From Actinoallomurus spadix (GTDB lineage Bacteria; Actinomycetota; Actinomycetes; Streptosporangiales; Streptosporangiaceae): a stretch of 64,000 nt of DNA. Where the stretch lies: assembly GCF_024055725.1 (NCBI RefSeq), contig NZ_JAMXMX010000025.1, forward strand, positions 1 through 64,000, written 5' to 3'. Of this stretch, positions 25,192 through 33,134 are shown one piece after another; the first letter of the stretch is position 1; each line of letters opens with the position of its first letter. The notes under the pieces were generated by a model, which worked only from the letters and a program-made list of their open reading frames with translations, made no database searches and was not told the DNA's origin. The position numbers were made by a program, and so were the translations under genes.

Positions 25192-25920
25192 GCCGGATCC
25201 AGACGGGGGATCCGTCTTCAGGCCCGGAGCGCCCTCGCGGACTTCACGGCCGCGGACGAGCACGCGGCGGCCGCCGACCGCCTGGCCGAGCGCCACGAGC
25301 GGCCGCTGGTCGAGGTGTTCACCCGGTGGTACGCCGCGCTACGGCTGGCCGAGACCGGTTCGGCGACCGGAGCCGCAACCGACGCCGGGACCGGGTCCGA
25401 GGCCGCGTCCGGGGCCGCGACCGGAGCCGGAACCGCGTCCGTGACCGGAGCCGGGACCGGGTCCGAGGCGGAGTCGGAGGCGGAGGCGGCGTACCGGGAT
25501 GCGGCGACCCGCCTGCCGGGCTCGGGCATGCCGGGGCTGGCGGACGGGTTGTTGCCGCTGGCGTTGCTGTGCCTGCGGGTGCGGTACGGACTGCCGCCCC
25601 GGCCCGGCGACCCGGCCGGCTTCGGGCCGTACGAGCCGTGGGCCCGGCCCCTGGTGCTGCTCGCGGAGGGGCGCCGGGAGGCGGCCGCCGCCGCGCTGCG
25701 CGAGGTCCCGGACCCGCCACGCGACCTGCTGCTGGAGGCCCTGTGGTGCCTGACGGCCCGCGCGGCCCTGGCCCTGGGCGACCGGCCGGTGATGGAGCGG
25801 GCGTACGCGGCGCTGCGTCCCGCGGAGGCGGAGCTGGCCGGGGCGGGCAGTGGCCTGCTCACGGTCGGCCCGGTCGCCCGCCACCTGGACGACCTCGCCG
25901 TCGCCCTCCGCCGACCCTGA
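25192..25920 (+). pseudogene. 3' remnant of an AfsR/SARP-type regulator
   Basis: The frame reads ALADFTAADEHAAAADRLAE, then a Thr/Gly/Ala/Glu-rich insert, and ends LRPAEAELAGAGSGLLTVGPVARHLDDLAVALRRP. The ends resemble the C-terminal region of large actinomycete BTAD/ATPase regulators. Frame continuity upstream is broken by a TAG at 25129, and the only good ribosome site (GAAAGGAG) serves a GTG at 25190 in a different frame. The DNA-binding and ATPase parts are missing. A 202-residue product from ATG 25315 or GTG 25312 is possible but unsupported. The identification rests on my recall of family C-termini. Confidence 0.5.
25361..25488 (+). repeat. Low-complexity GC repeat (Ala/Thr/Gly/Glu coding)
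   Basis: Imperfect repeats of units such as ACCGGAGCCGGGACCGG and TCCGAGGC fill this stretch inside the SARP remnant. Expansion by slippage is likely; the insert is absent from the regulator ends I recall. Confidence 0.6.
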
Positions 25921-25941
25921 TCGCGCGCCGCGTGCGATGGC

Positions 25942-26064
25942 TCAGGCCTCGGCCAGCGGTTCCGTCGCGGATGCGCCGGTCGCCGCCTCCTGGCCGGCGC
26001 TCTCGCGCCGGGCGGGGATGCGCTTGCCGAGGGTGATGAAGAACAGGGTCACCGCGGTCAGGAC
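25942..26064 (-). pseudogene. C-terminal stump of a membrane (MFS-like) transporter
   Basis: Forty codons read VLTAVTLFFITLGKRIPARR, then a hydrophilic tail ending TEPLAEA before the stop. A last TM helix with a basic, Ala/Glu-rich tail is how many drug-efflux transporters end. There is no start and the frame runs back into the 3' end of the cupin gene, so only the tail remains. Confidence 0.45.
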
Positions 26065-26552
26065 CTGGCGGCGTCCCACACCGGGCTGGACAGGAAATAG
26101 GTGTCGTAGATCTCCTGGACCTCCAGGAGACTTTCGGGCGGCACCTTCCCATAGGCGATGCGCTCCAGGTGGCGGAAGTATTCGAAACGTTCGACGCCGG
26201 GCGTGATGACGATGAGGATGTCGGCGTTCTCGCCGGGCGCGGCGGCGAAGGCGTGCGGGGCACCGGGCGGAACGACCACCAGGTCGCCGCGTTCGGCGGT
26301 CACGACCTGGTCTCCGGAGAGCAGTTGCGCGGTGCCGTCCAGGAGGTAGAACAGCTCGGCCGACCTGCCGTGGTGGTGCGGCTTGGCGCCGTCCGCGCCC
26401 TGTTCGAGGGTGACCCGCTGGGTCGACAGCGCGCCGCCGGTCGAGCTGCTGTCGGCCAGCAGCCGGATGGTGGTGGGAGCCCGGCCGATCACCTCGGCCT
26501 CGGCGGATCGGACGATGACGGCGTCGTTGAAGTCCGGTGTGATCAGGGACAT
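26058..26552 (-). CDS. Cupin-domain protein
   Basis: A 164-residue single-cupin protein. The metal-binding motif is GAKPHHHGRSAELFYLLDG, with the second half in GDLVVVPPGAPHAF. It lies 36 bp downstream of the DUF4267 gene and probably shares its promoter and TetR-type operators. The last residues, IYDTYFLSSPVWDAARS, abut the stump of a transporter gene, so the C-terminus may have been altered by the same rearrangement. Members of this type bind metal and either isomerise or oxidise small molecules or act as sensors; no substrate is evident. Confidence 0.8.
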   Translation of the reverse strand: MSLITPDFNDAVIVRSAEAEVIGRAPTTIRLLADSSSTGGALSTQRVTLEQGADGAKPHHHGRSAELFYLLDGTAQLLSGDQVVTAERGDLVVVPPGAPHAFAAAPGENADILIVITPGVERFEYFRHLERIAYGKVPPESLLEVQEIYDTYFLSSPVWDAARS

Positions 26553-26588
26553 GGGAGCGGCTCTTTCTACGGGTGGGATTCGGGGATG

Positions 26589-26960
26589 TCAGACGGCGAA
26601 CAGGAGGGCGGCGCTGATCAGGACGATCACGGCGGTGGCGAAGTGGACGCCGAACGCGACCGCCTTGGTGCCGCCGTGGCGCAGGACGATGAGCGTGTCG
26701 CCCAGCGGTGCGATCGCGACGGCCAGCATGTACCAGCCGACGGCGTGCGCGCCGGCGAACGCGAGCAGGACCGCGCCGAGGACGCCGTAGGTGAAGTCGC
26801 GCAGGCCCTTGATGGTCAGGTAGGCGGCGTCGCCGTTCTCCTTGGCCGGCACGCCGTACCCGGCGGCGGCGGGGCGGGGCGCCAGCAGGAATCGCAGCCC
26901 GATGAACGAGATGAGGACGATGAGGGCGATCGCGAGTCCGTAGGCGATGGGCGTGAGCAT
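26589..26960 (-). CDS. DUF4267 small membrane protein
   Basis: A roughly 123-residue protein with about four TM helices (LAIALIVLISFIGLRFLLAP; GVLGAVLLAFAGAHAVGWYM; MLAVAIAPLGDTLIVL; FATAVIVLISAALLFA) and the family segment GLRDFTYGVLG. Start choice: the ATG at 26966 has GGAG directly against it, whereas the ATG at 26960 has GGAG at 6 bp, so I prefer 26960. It heads an operon with the cupin gene and is preceded by two TetR-type operators. The family has no known activity. Confidence 0.8.
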   Translation of the reverse strand: MLTPIAYGLAIALIVLISFIGLRFLLAPRPAAAGYGVPAKENGDAAYLTIKGLRDFTYGVLGAVLLAFAGAHAVGWYMLAVAIAPLGDTLIVLRHGGTKAVAFGVHFATAVIVLISAALLFAV

Positions 26961-26976
26961 GAGCATCTCCGATTTG

Positions 26977-27039
26977 CTAGCAGCGCTAGGAACGAGACCG
27001 ACACTAGCAGATCGGCGATAGAACAGCTAGCGCTGCTAG
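26977..27039. promoter_or_regulatory. Pair of TetR-type operators upstream of the DUF4267-cupin operon
   Basis: CTAGC-agc-GCTAG (26977-26989) and its exact reverse complement CTAGC-gct-GCTAG (27027-27039) flank a half-site CTAGCAG (27004-27010). The first lies 17 bp upstream of the DUF4267 start. Such 13-bp dyads are typical TetR-family sites. No TetR gene lies in the window nearby. Confidence 0.65.
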
Positions 27040-27224
27040 AAATATTGGAAGGCCGAGAGAAGCGCCTCACCGACCTCACCGCCTCGCGTCGCCGACGACG
27101 GTGGTGGTGGTGGTGCTCGCCGGGGTGTGTCCATCGAATGTCATCCTCCGGCAACGACCGTCCTGATAAGTTCTTTCGCCCGATGTGCTCGAAAACGTAC
27201 AAAAAGGACTGGACGCGGGAGAAC

Positions 27225-27887
27225 ATGAAGACTCGTACGATCGTGGTCGGCGCGCTGTGCACCGGCCTCGCCCTGGCCGGATGCTCCGGAGGATCCGACG
27301 ACAAGAAGTCCGGTGACGGCGCGACATCGGCGCCGAAGTCCGGCACGAGCAGCTCCGCCGCTGCCGCTCCGCCCGAGCTGCCGGCCGGTTACCGCCGGAT
27401 CGGCGGTTCGGAGAACGGCCTCACCATCGGCGTGCCGAAGAGCTGGAAGGCACTCGACTTCGACCAGCTGACCAAGGCCAAGGCGGAGCTGGGGAAGAAC
27501 GGTTTCCCCGCAGCGACCGTCGACCAGGTCGTCAAGACCATGAAGCAGAACAACGCCTTCATGGCGTACGACCCGGGGACCGCGCGGACCGAGCACTTCG
27601 GCAACAACGTCAACGGCTTCTGCCAGCCCGGTGCCGCCCCCAACGCCGACCAGGTCAAGGCACAGCTGGGTCAGATCGGCGCACGCAACGTCGCGATCGA
27701 GAACACCACCGCCGGCGGCCGATCGGCGGTGAAGGTGACGTACGAGCAGGCGGGCACCGCGACGCTGGAGACCACGCAGTACGTCGTCCCCGCCGACGGC
27801 GGCCGGACCTGTTACGCGACGCTGACCAAGAAGAAGGGCACCGACGCGCCGTTCGACGCCATGGCCCCGACGATCCAGGTCCTCTGA
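27225..27887 (+). CDS. Secreted lipoprotein, unknown function
   Basis: A 220-residue exported lipoprotein. A basic start (MKTRTIVV) and hydrophobic stretch lead into the lipobox LALAGC, after which a Ser/Gly/Lys-rich linker of about 40 residues spaces a folded domain from the membrane. The domain contains RIGGSENGLTIGVPKSWKALD, reminiscent of PsbP/LpqN-type lipoproteins that judge 'G(L/F)xIxVPxxW' as a landmark, and two Cys residues that may pair. CGGGAG lies just upstream of the ATG. The upstream 160 bp contain a GTG/GGT run and no other gene. No partner gene is evident. Confidence 0.8.
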   Translation: MKTRTIVVGALCTGLALAGCSGGSDDKKSGDGATSAPKSGTSSSAAAAPPELPAGYRRIGGSENGLTIGVPKSWKALDFDQLTKAKAELGKNGFPAATVDQVVKTMKQNNAFMAYDPGTARTEHFGNNVNGFCQPGAAPNADQVKAQLGQIGARNVAIENTTAGGRSAVKVTYEQAGTATLETTQYVVPADGGRTCYATLTKKKGTDAPFDAMAPTIQVL

Positions 27888-27900
27888 CCGAGGAGGTCCG

Positions 27901-27987
27901 TCAGGACCCGCCGTCCTCGGCGAACTCCGCGAGGACGGCGACGGCCTGCTCGAAGGCGACGACGGTGACGCCGTCCGACGGGCGCTC
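27901..27987 (-). pseudogene. Stump of a CaiB/BaiF CoA-transferase N-terminus
   Basis: Directly after the MaoC stop, the minus strand reads ERPSDGVTVVAFEQAVAV, which closely matches the N-terminal PLDGVTVVALEQAVAAP of family III CoA-transferases, a common partner of MaoC genes. After that the frame changes to an unrelated AEFAEDGGS end. An internal deletion explains this best. Confidence 0.45.
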
Positions 27988-27988
27988 G

Positions 27989-28501
27989 CTACTCCCGCAC
28001 CGGCGGGAGGGAGTCCTCGGGCGGGCGCGGTACCGGCGGGTGCGGGGCGTGGTCGCGCTTGTACACCAGCAGCGTGCGTGTGAACGAGCACACGATGACG
28101 CCGTTCTGGTTGAAACCCTCGGTGGCCACGGTGACGACGCCGACGTTCGGCCGGGAGCGGGACTCGCGGAGCGCGATGACCTTCGACCGCGAGTACAGCG
28201 TGTCGCCCTCGAAGACGGGGGCCGGCAGCCGTACGTCGTCCCAGCCGAGGTTCGCCATGACGTTCTGCGAGACGTCGGTGACGGACTGGCCGGTGACGAG
28301 GGCGAGGGTGAAGGTCGAGTCGACCAGCGGGCGCCCGAACTCCGTCCGCGCGGCATAGTGGTGGTCCACATGCACCATCGCGGTGTTCTGCGTCAGCAGC
28401 GTGAACCACATGTTGTCGGTCGTCGTGACCGTCCTGCCGAGCGGGTGGTAATAGATGTCCCCGAGCGTGAAGTCCTCGTAGTACCGGCCACGCCACGTCA
28501 T
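27989..28501 (-). CDS. MaoC-family (R)-hydratase/dehydratase
   Basis: A 170-residue hotdog-fold protein of the MaoC family, which hydrates or dehydrates acyl-CoA esters. The hydratase landmarks are NTAMVHVDHHYAARTEFGRPLVDS and DTLYSRSKVIALRESRSRPNVG. I start it at ATG 28501 (MTWRGRYYEDFTLGD); the frame continues upstream but with Arg/Pro-rich sequence. The form resembles mesaconyl-CoA hydratase-type proteins usually encoded with a CaiB/BaiF CoA-transferase and a CoA lyase; only a stump of the transferase remains downstream, so the pathway is broken here. Confidence 0.85.
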   Translation of the reverse strand: MTWRGRYYEDFTLGDIYYHPLGRTVTTTDNMWFTLLTQNTAMVHVDHHYAARTEFGRPLVDSTFTLALVTGQSVTDVSQNVMANLGWDDVRLPAPVFEGDTLYSRSKVIALRESRSRPNVGVVTVATEGFNQNGVIVCSFTRTLLVYKRDHAPHPPVPRPPEDSLPPVRE

Positions 28502-28581
28502 GGGCTCAAGTCTAGGTGGCGGGCGAAGGCGGAGATCGTACGATAAGCGAGGCACATGTCCTTGATCGGAAGCGGGCGCAG

Positions 28582-29415
28582 ATGGTCGATTTCTCGCGGG
28601 GCCTCCCTCCGGCGTTCCTCAGCAGCGCCAACGCGTCGTTCACGCAGCTGCTGGCCGAGGTCGCACCCGAGGCGCTGCCCCCGGGCCGCGTCCGGGAGTC
28701 GGTGGCCGGGCTGAACCTCCCGCACGGGACCACGATCCTGTCGCTCACCTTCGAGGGCGGCGTGCTGATGGCCGGCGACCGCCGCGCCACGATGGGCAAC
28801 CTCATCGCGCAGCGCGACCTCGAGAAGATCAATTACGCCGACGAGTACTCCGCGGTCGCGTTCGCCGGGACGGTCGGGACCGCGATCGAGATGGTGCGGC
28901 TGTTCCAGTTCGAGCTGGCGCACTACGAGAAGATCGAGGGCCGGCGGCTGTCGCTCGACGGCAAGGCCCGCCGGCTGGCCACCCTCGTGCAGGGCAACCT
29001 CGGCGCGGCCATGCAGGGGCTCGTCGTCGTTCCCCTCTTCGCGGGCTACGACCTCGACCGGGGAGTCGGCCGGATCTACTCGTTCGACGTCACCGGCGGC
29101 CCGTACGAGATGAAGGACTTCCACGCCGACGGGTCCGGCTCGCCGTACGCGCGGGGTGCGCTGAAGAAGCTGTACCGGCGCGGCATGTCCCAGGAGGACG
29201 CGGTCGTCGCGGCCGTCCAGGCGCTGTACGACGCGGCGGACGACGACTCGGCCACCGGCGGCCCGGACCTGACCCGGCGGATCTACCCGAGCGTCGCGGT
29301 CGTGACCGAGGACGGCTACCGGCGGCTGCCCGAGGACGAGGTCCGCTCGGTCGCCGAGGCGGTCGTCGCCGCCCGCCACGACTCCCCCGGCGGCCCCACC
29401 GCGTCCCTGCGCTGA
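28582..29415 (+). CDS. prcB: 20S proteasome beta subunit (orphan copy)
   Basis: A 277-residue pro-subunit. A propeptide of 49 residues (with [16 protein letters not shown]) ends at HG, and cleavage would free the catalytic Thr50 in [13 protein letters not shown]. Asp (AGDRRAT) and Lys (RDLEKINY) of the active site are in place, so it should be catalytic. I prefer ATG 28582 over GTG 28516, which would leave only 14 bp to the divergent MaoC start. Actinobacterial prcB is normally followed by prcA and sits near pup, dop and pafA; none of these is here, and a convergent P450 follows. It may be a second beta subunit making an alternative 20S core. Confidence 0.85.
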   Translation: MVDFSRGLPPAFLSSANASFTQLLAEVAPEALPPGRVRESVAGLNLPHGTTILSLTFEGGVLMAGDRRATMGNLIAQRDLEKINYADEYSAVAFAGTVGTAIEMVRLFQFELAHYEKIEGRRLSLDGKARRLATLVQGNLGAAMQGLVVVPLFAGYDLDRGVGRIYSFDVTGGPYEMKDFHADGSGSPYARGALKKLYRRGMSQEDAVVAAVQALYDAADDDSATGGPDLTRRIYPSVAVVTEDGYRRLPEDEVRSVAEAVVAARHDSPGGPTASLR

Positions 29416-29446
29416 GCCGCCGGTCCCTCGGCGGAAGATGCGGTCG

Positions 29447-30652
29447 TCACCAGGCGACGGGCAGTTCGTACAGGCCGATGAACGCCGCGTCCCAGGCGAT
29501 GCGCAGCTCGTCGAGCCCGACCGCGAGGCGCAGCGTCGGGATTCGGGTCAGCAGGGTGCCGTAGACGATCTCCAGCTCGGCGCGGGCGAGGTTGTGGCCG
29601 ACGCACTGGTGCACGCCGTGGCCGAAGGCGAGGTGGTGCTGCGCGGACCGGCGGATGTCGAACGCGTCGGGATCCTCGAACACCCGCTCGTCGCGGTTGG
29701 CGGACGCGGCCAGCACCGTCAGGCGGTCCCCGGCGCCGATCCGCGTCCCGCCGACCTCGATGTCGTCCACCGCCACACGTTCGAAGACGACCCAGTCCTG
29801 GACCGTGTGGAACCGCAGCAGTTCCTCGGTCGCCCCCGGCAGCAGGCCCGGATCGTCGCGCAGCGCCGCGAGCTGCTCGGGGTGCTCCAGCAACGTCACC
29901 ACACCCAGCGCGATCATGTTCGCCGGTGAGTCGTAGCTCGCGAGCAGCAGGAGAAACGTCATGTTGGTCAGCGCTTCGGCGGTCAGCTCCCCGGTGGGCA
30001 GATGCCGGGCGGCCAGCCGCCCGATGAGACCGTCCGGGGATTCCCGTTCAACGCGGCCGATGAAGTCGCGCAGGTAGTCGCGGAGGTCACGGGACGCCTC
30101 GGGCGCCCGCGGGTCGCGGATCAGCAGGCTGAGCATCCGGAGCCGGGAATCGACGAACTCGCGGTCGGCCGCCGGAATGCCGAGCAGCTCGCAGGTGACA
30201 CGCGGCGGGACCTTGCGTGCGAACGACTCGACGAGATCGGTGGGCGGACCGGCCGCCAGCAGCTCGTCGATCGCCGCATCGACGATCCGCTGGATGAGGG
30301 GTCGCATGGCGGCGACCGAGCGCATGCCGAGCTCCGGGAGCAGCACGCGCCGGTACCGGGTGTGCTCCGGCGGGTCCATGCCGACGAGGAAGCCCTCGTC
30401 GGTCCGGTCGTCGTCGGGGCCGCTCGGCCGCCCGAGCAGTCCGGGGTTCGAGCTGACTCGCGGATGGCTGAGCATCTGCCGCGCCTCGGCGAGGCGGGTG
30501 ACCGCCCAGACCGGCGCGCCGTTGGGCAGAGCCGCGCGGACGACCGGCGCGGTGTCGCGCATCCGCTGGTACTCGGCCGGCGGGGCGAACGGGCAGGTCC
30601 GCACCATCGGCAAGGTCGGCGGCGTGGGTTCGTCGTGCTGGGACGTGCTCAT
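29447..30652 (-). CDS. Cytochrome P450
   Basis: A 401-residue class I bacterial P450. The heme loop is FGHGVHQCVG with Cys at about 350, ExxR is EELLR, and the C-helix has MDPPEHTRYRRVLLPE. The I-helix reads LLLLASYDSPANM, so the usual A-G-x-D-T is A-S-Y-D-S: the acid is kept and Ser replaces Thr. GGGGAG precedes the ATG. It is divergent from a hypothetical/XRE operon and convergent with prcB, and has no ferredoxin neighbour. Function unknown; it need not belong to the cluster at 3-17 kb. Confidence 0.9.
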   Translation of the reverse strand: MSTSQHDEPTPPTLPMVRTCPFAPPAEYQRMRDTAPVVRAALPNGAPVWAVTRLAEARQMLSHPRVSSNPGLLGRPSGPDDDRTDEGFLVGMDPPEHTRYRRVLLPELGMRSVAAMRPLIQRIVDAAIDELLAAGPPTDLVESFARKVPPRVTCELLGIPAADREFVDSRLRMLSLLIRDPRAPEASRDLRDYLRDFIGRVERESPDGLIGRLAARHLPTGELTAEALTNMTFLLLLASYDSPANMIALGVVTLLEHPEQLAALRDDPGLLPGATEELLRFHTVQDWVVFERVAVDDIEVGGTRIGAGDRLTVLAASANRDERVFEDPDAFDIRRSAQHHLAFGHGVHQCVGHNLARAELEIVYGTLLTRIPTLRLAVGLDELRIAWDAAFIGLYELPVAW

Positions 30653-30778
30653 CGTGATCTCCCCTCAACGCCCGCCTCAGCATGCAACCGTGATGTGGAT
30701 CATGTCCAGGGGCCGTGGCGACGCGCCGGGGACTTCATTTTCGCGCGTGGGCCGCTGGGAACATCTATAGTCCAACGC

Positions 30779-31498
30779 ATGTCGGAGGATCGGGAAGCCT
30801 GGGGCACCCTGCTCGAAGCCGGATTCCTGCACGCGCTGCGCGAGGCGCACACCGAGGCGACCCTCGCCGTGTTCGGCGCGATGAGCCGGGCGGCCGGGTT
30901 CAAGGAGCGGTCGTTCGGCACCGGCGCCTTCGACGTACTGGAGACCCAGCTGGACCGGGTGTTCCACCTGGGCGAGTTCGCCCCCGACCCCGCCGAGGGC
31001 GACGACGACCCGCTCACGGCGATGGTGAGCCGAGAGAACCTGAACGGCTCGCCGGGCTGGCGGTACGGCCGCTACCGGATCCTGCTCAAACGGCACCGTT
31101 TCGGCGCGGTACGGGCGATCCGCTGGGACCGGGACAGTTACACCAAGCAGGCGGTCGCGCGGCAGGAGTTCCCCGACGATCCGCAGCTCACCCTGGACTT
31201 CGCCCTCGGTCCCGTACGCGACACGGACGACGTCGTGACCCTCGTCCTCGCGCACAGCGCGACCGAGGAGCCGCTGGAGATGGAGCTGTTCCTCGGCCGT
31301 CCCCGGCTGAACGCCGACGGCGGCCCGGCCTGGCACTGGCTCCGGCAGCTGACCGATGACACGCTCGGCGCCGACCGACGGCGTAGGCTCGTGCCTTCCA
31401 CACTGCCCCTGTGGGCCGACGACGAGGCCGATGTTCCACTGCGGCTCCACGGTCGGCGTGCGGGCGGCGGAGAGACGAGTATCGAAACGGCCCAGTGA
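30779..31498 (+). CDS. Conserved-looking protein of unknown function, coupled to XRE-ImmA
   Basis: A 239-residue soluble protein that I do not recognise. It starts with an acidic helical region (EDREAWGTLLEAGFLHALRE), has no signal peptide or TM segment, and contains a Trp/Arg-rich core (SPGWRYGRYRILLKRHRFG). The ATG at 30779 is the first sensible start, although the frame stays open upstream. Its stop overlaps the GTG of the next gene (GTGA), so it is translated with an XRE/ImmA-IrrE protein. That coupling suggests a toxin, a target of the peptidase, or a sensor. No catalytic motif is visible. Confidence 0.65.
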   Translation: MSEDREAWGTLLEAGFLHALREAHTEATLAVFGAMSRAAGFKERSFGTGAFDVLETQLDRVFHLGEFAPDPAEGDDDPLTAMVSRENLNGSPGWRYGRYRILLKRHRFGAVRAIRWDRDSYTKQAVARQEFPDDPQLTLDFALGPVRDTDDVVTLVLAHSATEEPLEMELFLGRPRLNADGGPAWHWLRQLTDDTLGADRRRRLVPSTLPLWADDEADVPLRLHGRRAGGGETSIETAQ

Positions 31499-32601
31499 AC
31501 GACCACACCAACGAGCACGCCGCGCGGCGGCTCGCCGAGGCTCGGCTGCTGTTCGACGCCGACCGGCTGACGCTCGCGCGGCGCCTGCGCGGCATGCGCA
31601 AGAACCAGCTGGCCCAGGCCGTCGGCACCACGCCGACCGCCATCGGCCAGTACGAGGCCGGCGTGCACCGGCCGTCGGAGAAGACGCTGTCACGGCTGGC
31701 GTTCGCGCTCGGCGTGCCGGTCGAGTTCTTCCGCGCCGGACGCGGCCCCGTCTCCCTCGACACCGCGCACTTCCGGTCGCTGCGGTCCACGACGCAGATC
31801 GAACGCGACCAGGCCCTCGCCCACGGCCGGATCGCCGCGGACATCGTCACCGCCCTGGAAGAGCTGGTCGAGCTGCCGCGTGCGGAGCTGCCCGAGCGGC
31901 CCGTGTCGCCGGAGGAGATCGCCGGGTCCGGTCCGGTCGAGGCCGCCCGGCTGGCCCGGAAGGCCATGGCCGGGGACGCCGGTCCCATCCCGCATCTCGT
32001 ACGGCTGCTGGAGAAGCACGGCGTCATCGTGCTGATCCTGCCGCCGTCGACCGAGCGCGTCGACGCGTTCAGCATCGGCGCCCACCCGCGTCCGATGGTG
32101 CTGTTCAACCCGGCCAAGGGCGACTACTGGCGCAACCGCTTCGACGGTGCGCACGAGCTCGGCCACCTCGTCATGCACGCGGACGCCGAACCCGGCAGCA
32201 AGATCATCGAAGATCAGGCGCACCGGTTCGCGGCCGAGTTCCTGATGCCGGAGGCGGCCATCGCCGACGAGCTGCCCCACACCGCCGACTGGGCCCGCCT
32301 CGCCGAGCTGAAGGCGGCGTGGGGGGTCAGTATGGCGGCCCTGCTCTACCGCGCGCGCAGCCTCGGCATCATGAAGGAGAGCACGTACCGGAGCGCGATG
32401 AGCGTGATGAGCGCCCGCGGCTGGCGGCGCAACGAGCCCGGCCCGGCCCGGCCCCTCGAGACCCCGACGATGCTCACGCGGGCGGTCGAGCTGGTCGCCG
32501 GCTCCGGTACCGGCCGCGACGAGCTGGCCGACCGGGCCGGCGTCACCCGCGCCGACCTCGACCTGCTGGTCCCGAGCCGCCGCGTGCCCGCGGTCGGCTG
32601 A
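31495..32601 (+). CDS. XRE-type HTH + ImmA/IrrE metallopeptidase regulator
   Basis: A 368-residue protein. The HTH lies at about residues 20-78 (RLRGMRKNQLAQAVGTTPTA, IGQYEAGVHRPSEKTLSRLA). The ImmA/IrrE zinc peptidase follows, with HELGH in FDGAHELGHLVMHA and a downstream Glu in AAEFLMPE. The C-terminal 60 residues include a second helical stretch (RDELADRAGVTRADLDLL). ImmA cleaves phage repressors and IrrE governs DNA-damage response; fused to its own HTH, this protein could bind DNA and cleave a partner. GTG 31495 overlaps the previous stop, so the pair forms one expression unit. Confidence 0.88.
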   Translation: MNDHTNEHAARRLAEARLLFDADRLTLARRLRGMRKNQLAQAVGTTPTAIGQYEAGVHRPSEKTLSRLAFALGVPVEFFRAGRGPVSLDTAHFRSLRSTTQIERDQALAHGRIAADIVTALEELVELPRAELPERPVSPEEIAGSGPVEAARLARKAMAGDAGPIPHLVRLLEKHGVIVLILPPSTERVDAFSIGAHPRPMVLFNPAKGDYWRNRFDGAHELGHLVMHADAEPGSKIIEDQAHRFAAEFLMPEAAIADELPHTADWARLAELKAAWGVSMAALLYRARSLGIMKESTYRSAMSVMSARGWRRNEPGPARPLETPTMLTRAVELVAGSGTGRDELADRAGVTRADLDLLVPSRRVPAVG

Positions 32602-32620
32602 CCCCCCACCAGGAGGCACG

Positions 32621-33070
32621 GTGTTCCGGCCGCTGATCCCCCTCGCCGTACTCGCCTGCGCCGGTGGCCTGGCGGCCTGCGAGTCCCAGGACGAGCCGAA
32701 GCCCCAGAGCGCGCCCTCGTCCGTCCCGGCCGCCTCCACCCCGGCGGTCTCCGCCGCACCGGGCACGTCGTCGGCCGCACCGGCGAGCACGCCGCCGGCG
32801 CCCTGCGCGTCGGCGGCGGACTTCCTCAAGGCCCGGGCCGCCGAGGGTTCGATGGAGTTCCGGGTCTCCGGCCGCGTCATCTGCGACCACGGCTGGGCGG
32901 CCGCGTACCTGAAGCAGCCCGCCGGGCTCACCGACCCGGCCTGGACCGTGCTCCGGAACACCGGCGGTCGCTGGCACCTGGTCACCTACGGCACCGACGG
33001 CCTCTGCGGCGCCCCGGGCATGAAGGCGGCACCGGCCAAGATCAAGAAGGCCCTCGGCCCGTACTGCTGA
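32621..33070 (+). CDS. Small secreted lipoprotein
   Basis: A 149-residue exported protein starting at GTG 32621 with AGGAGG upstream. The signal peptide ends at the lipobox LAAC; a Ser/Pro/Ala linker runs to about residue 60, and the compact domain carries four Cys (PCASAADF, VICDHGWAA, GLCGAPG and the terminal YC). It begins 20 bp after the XRE-ImmA gene and could be cotranscribed with it. Function unknown. Confidence 0.75.
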   Translation: MFRPLIPLAVLACAGGLAACESQDEPKPQSAPSSVPAASTPAVSAAPGTSSAAPASTPPAPCASAADFLKARAAEGSMEFRVSGRVICDHGWAAAYLKQPAGLTDPAWTVLRNTGGRWHLVTYGTDGLCGAPGMKAAPAKIKKALGPYC

Positions 33071-33134
33071 CGCGACGCCGGCCCGGTGCTTCGCGCTCTC
33101 ACCGTGCGACCGGAATCGGGCGCGTACTACCGAC

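Noticed and set aside
27100-27120. GTG/GGT trinucleotide run as a microsatellite of interest
   Set aside because: A run of about five units in a non-coding spacer is not unusual in such GC-rich DNA.
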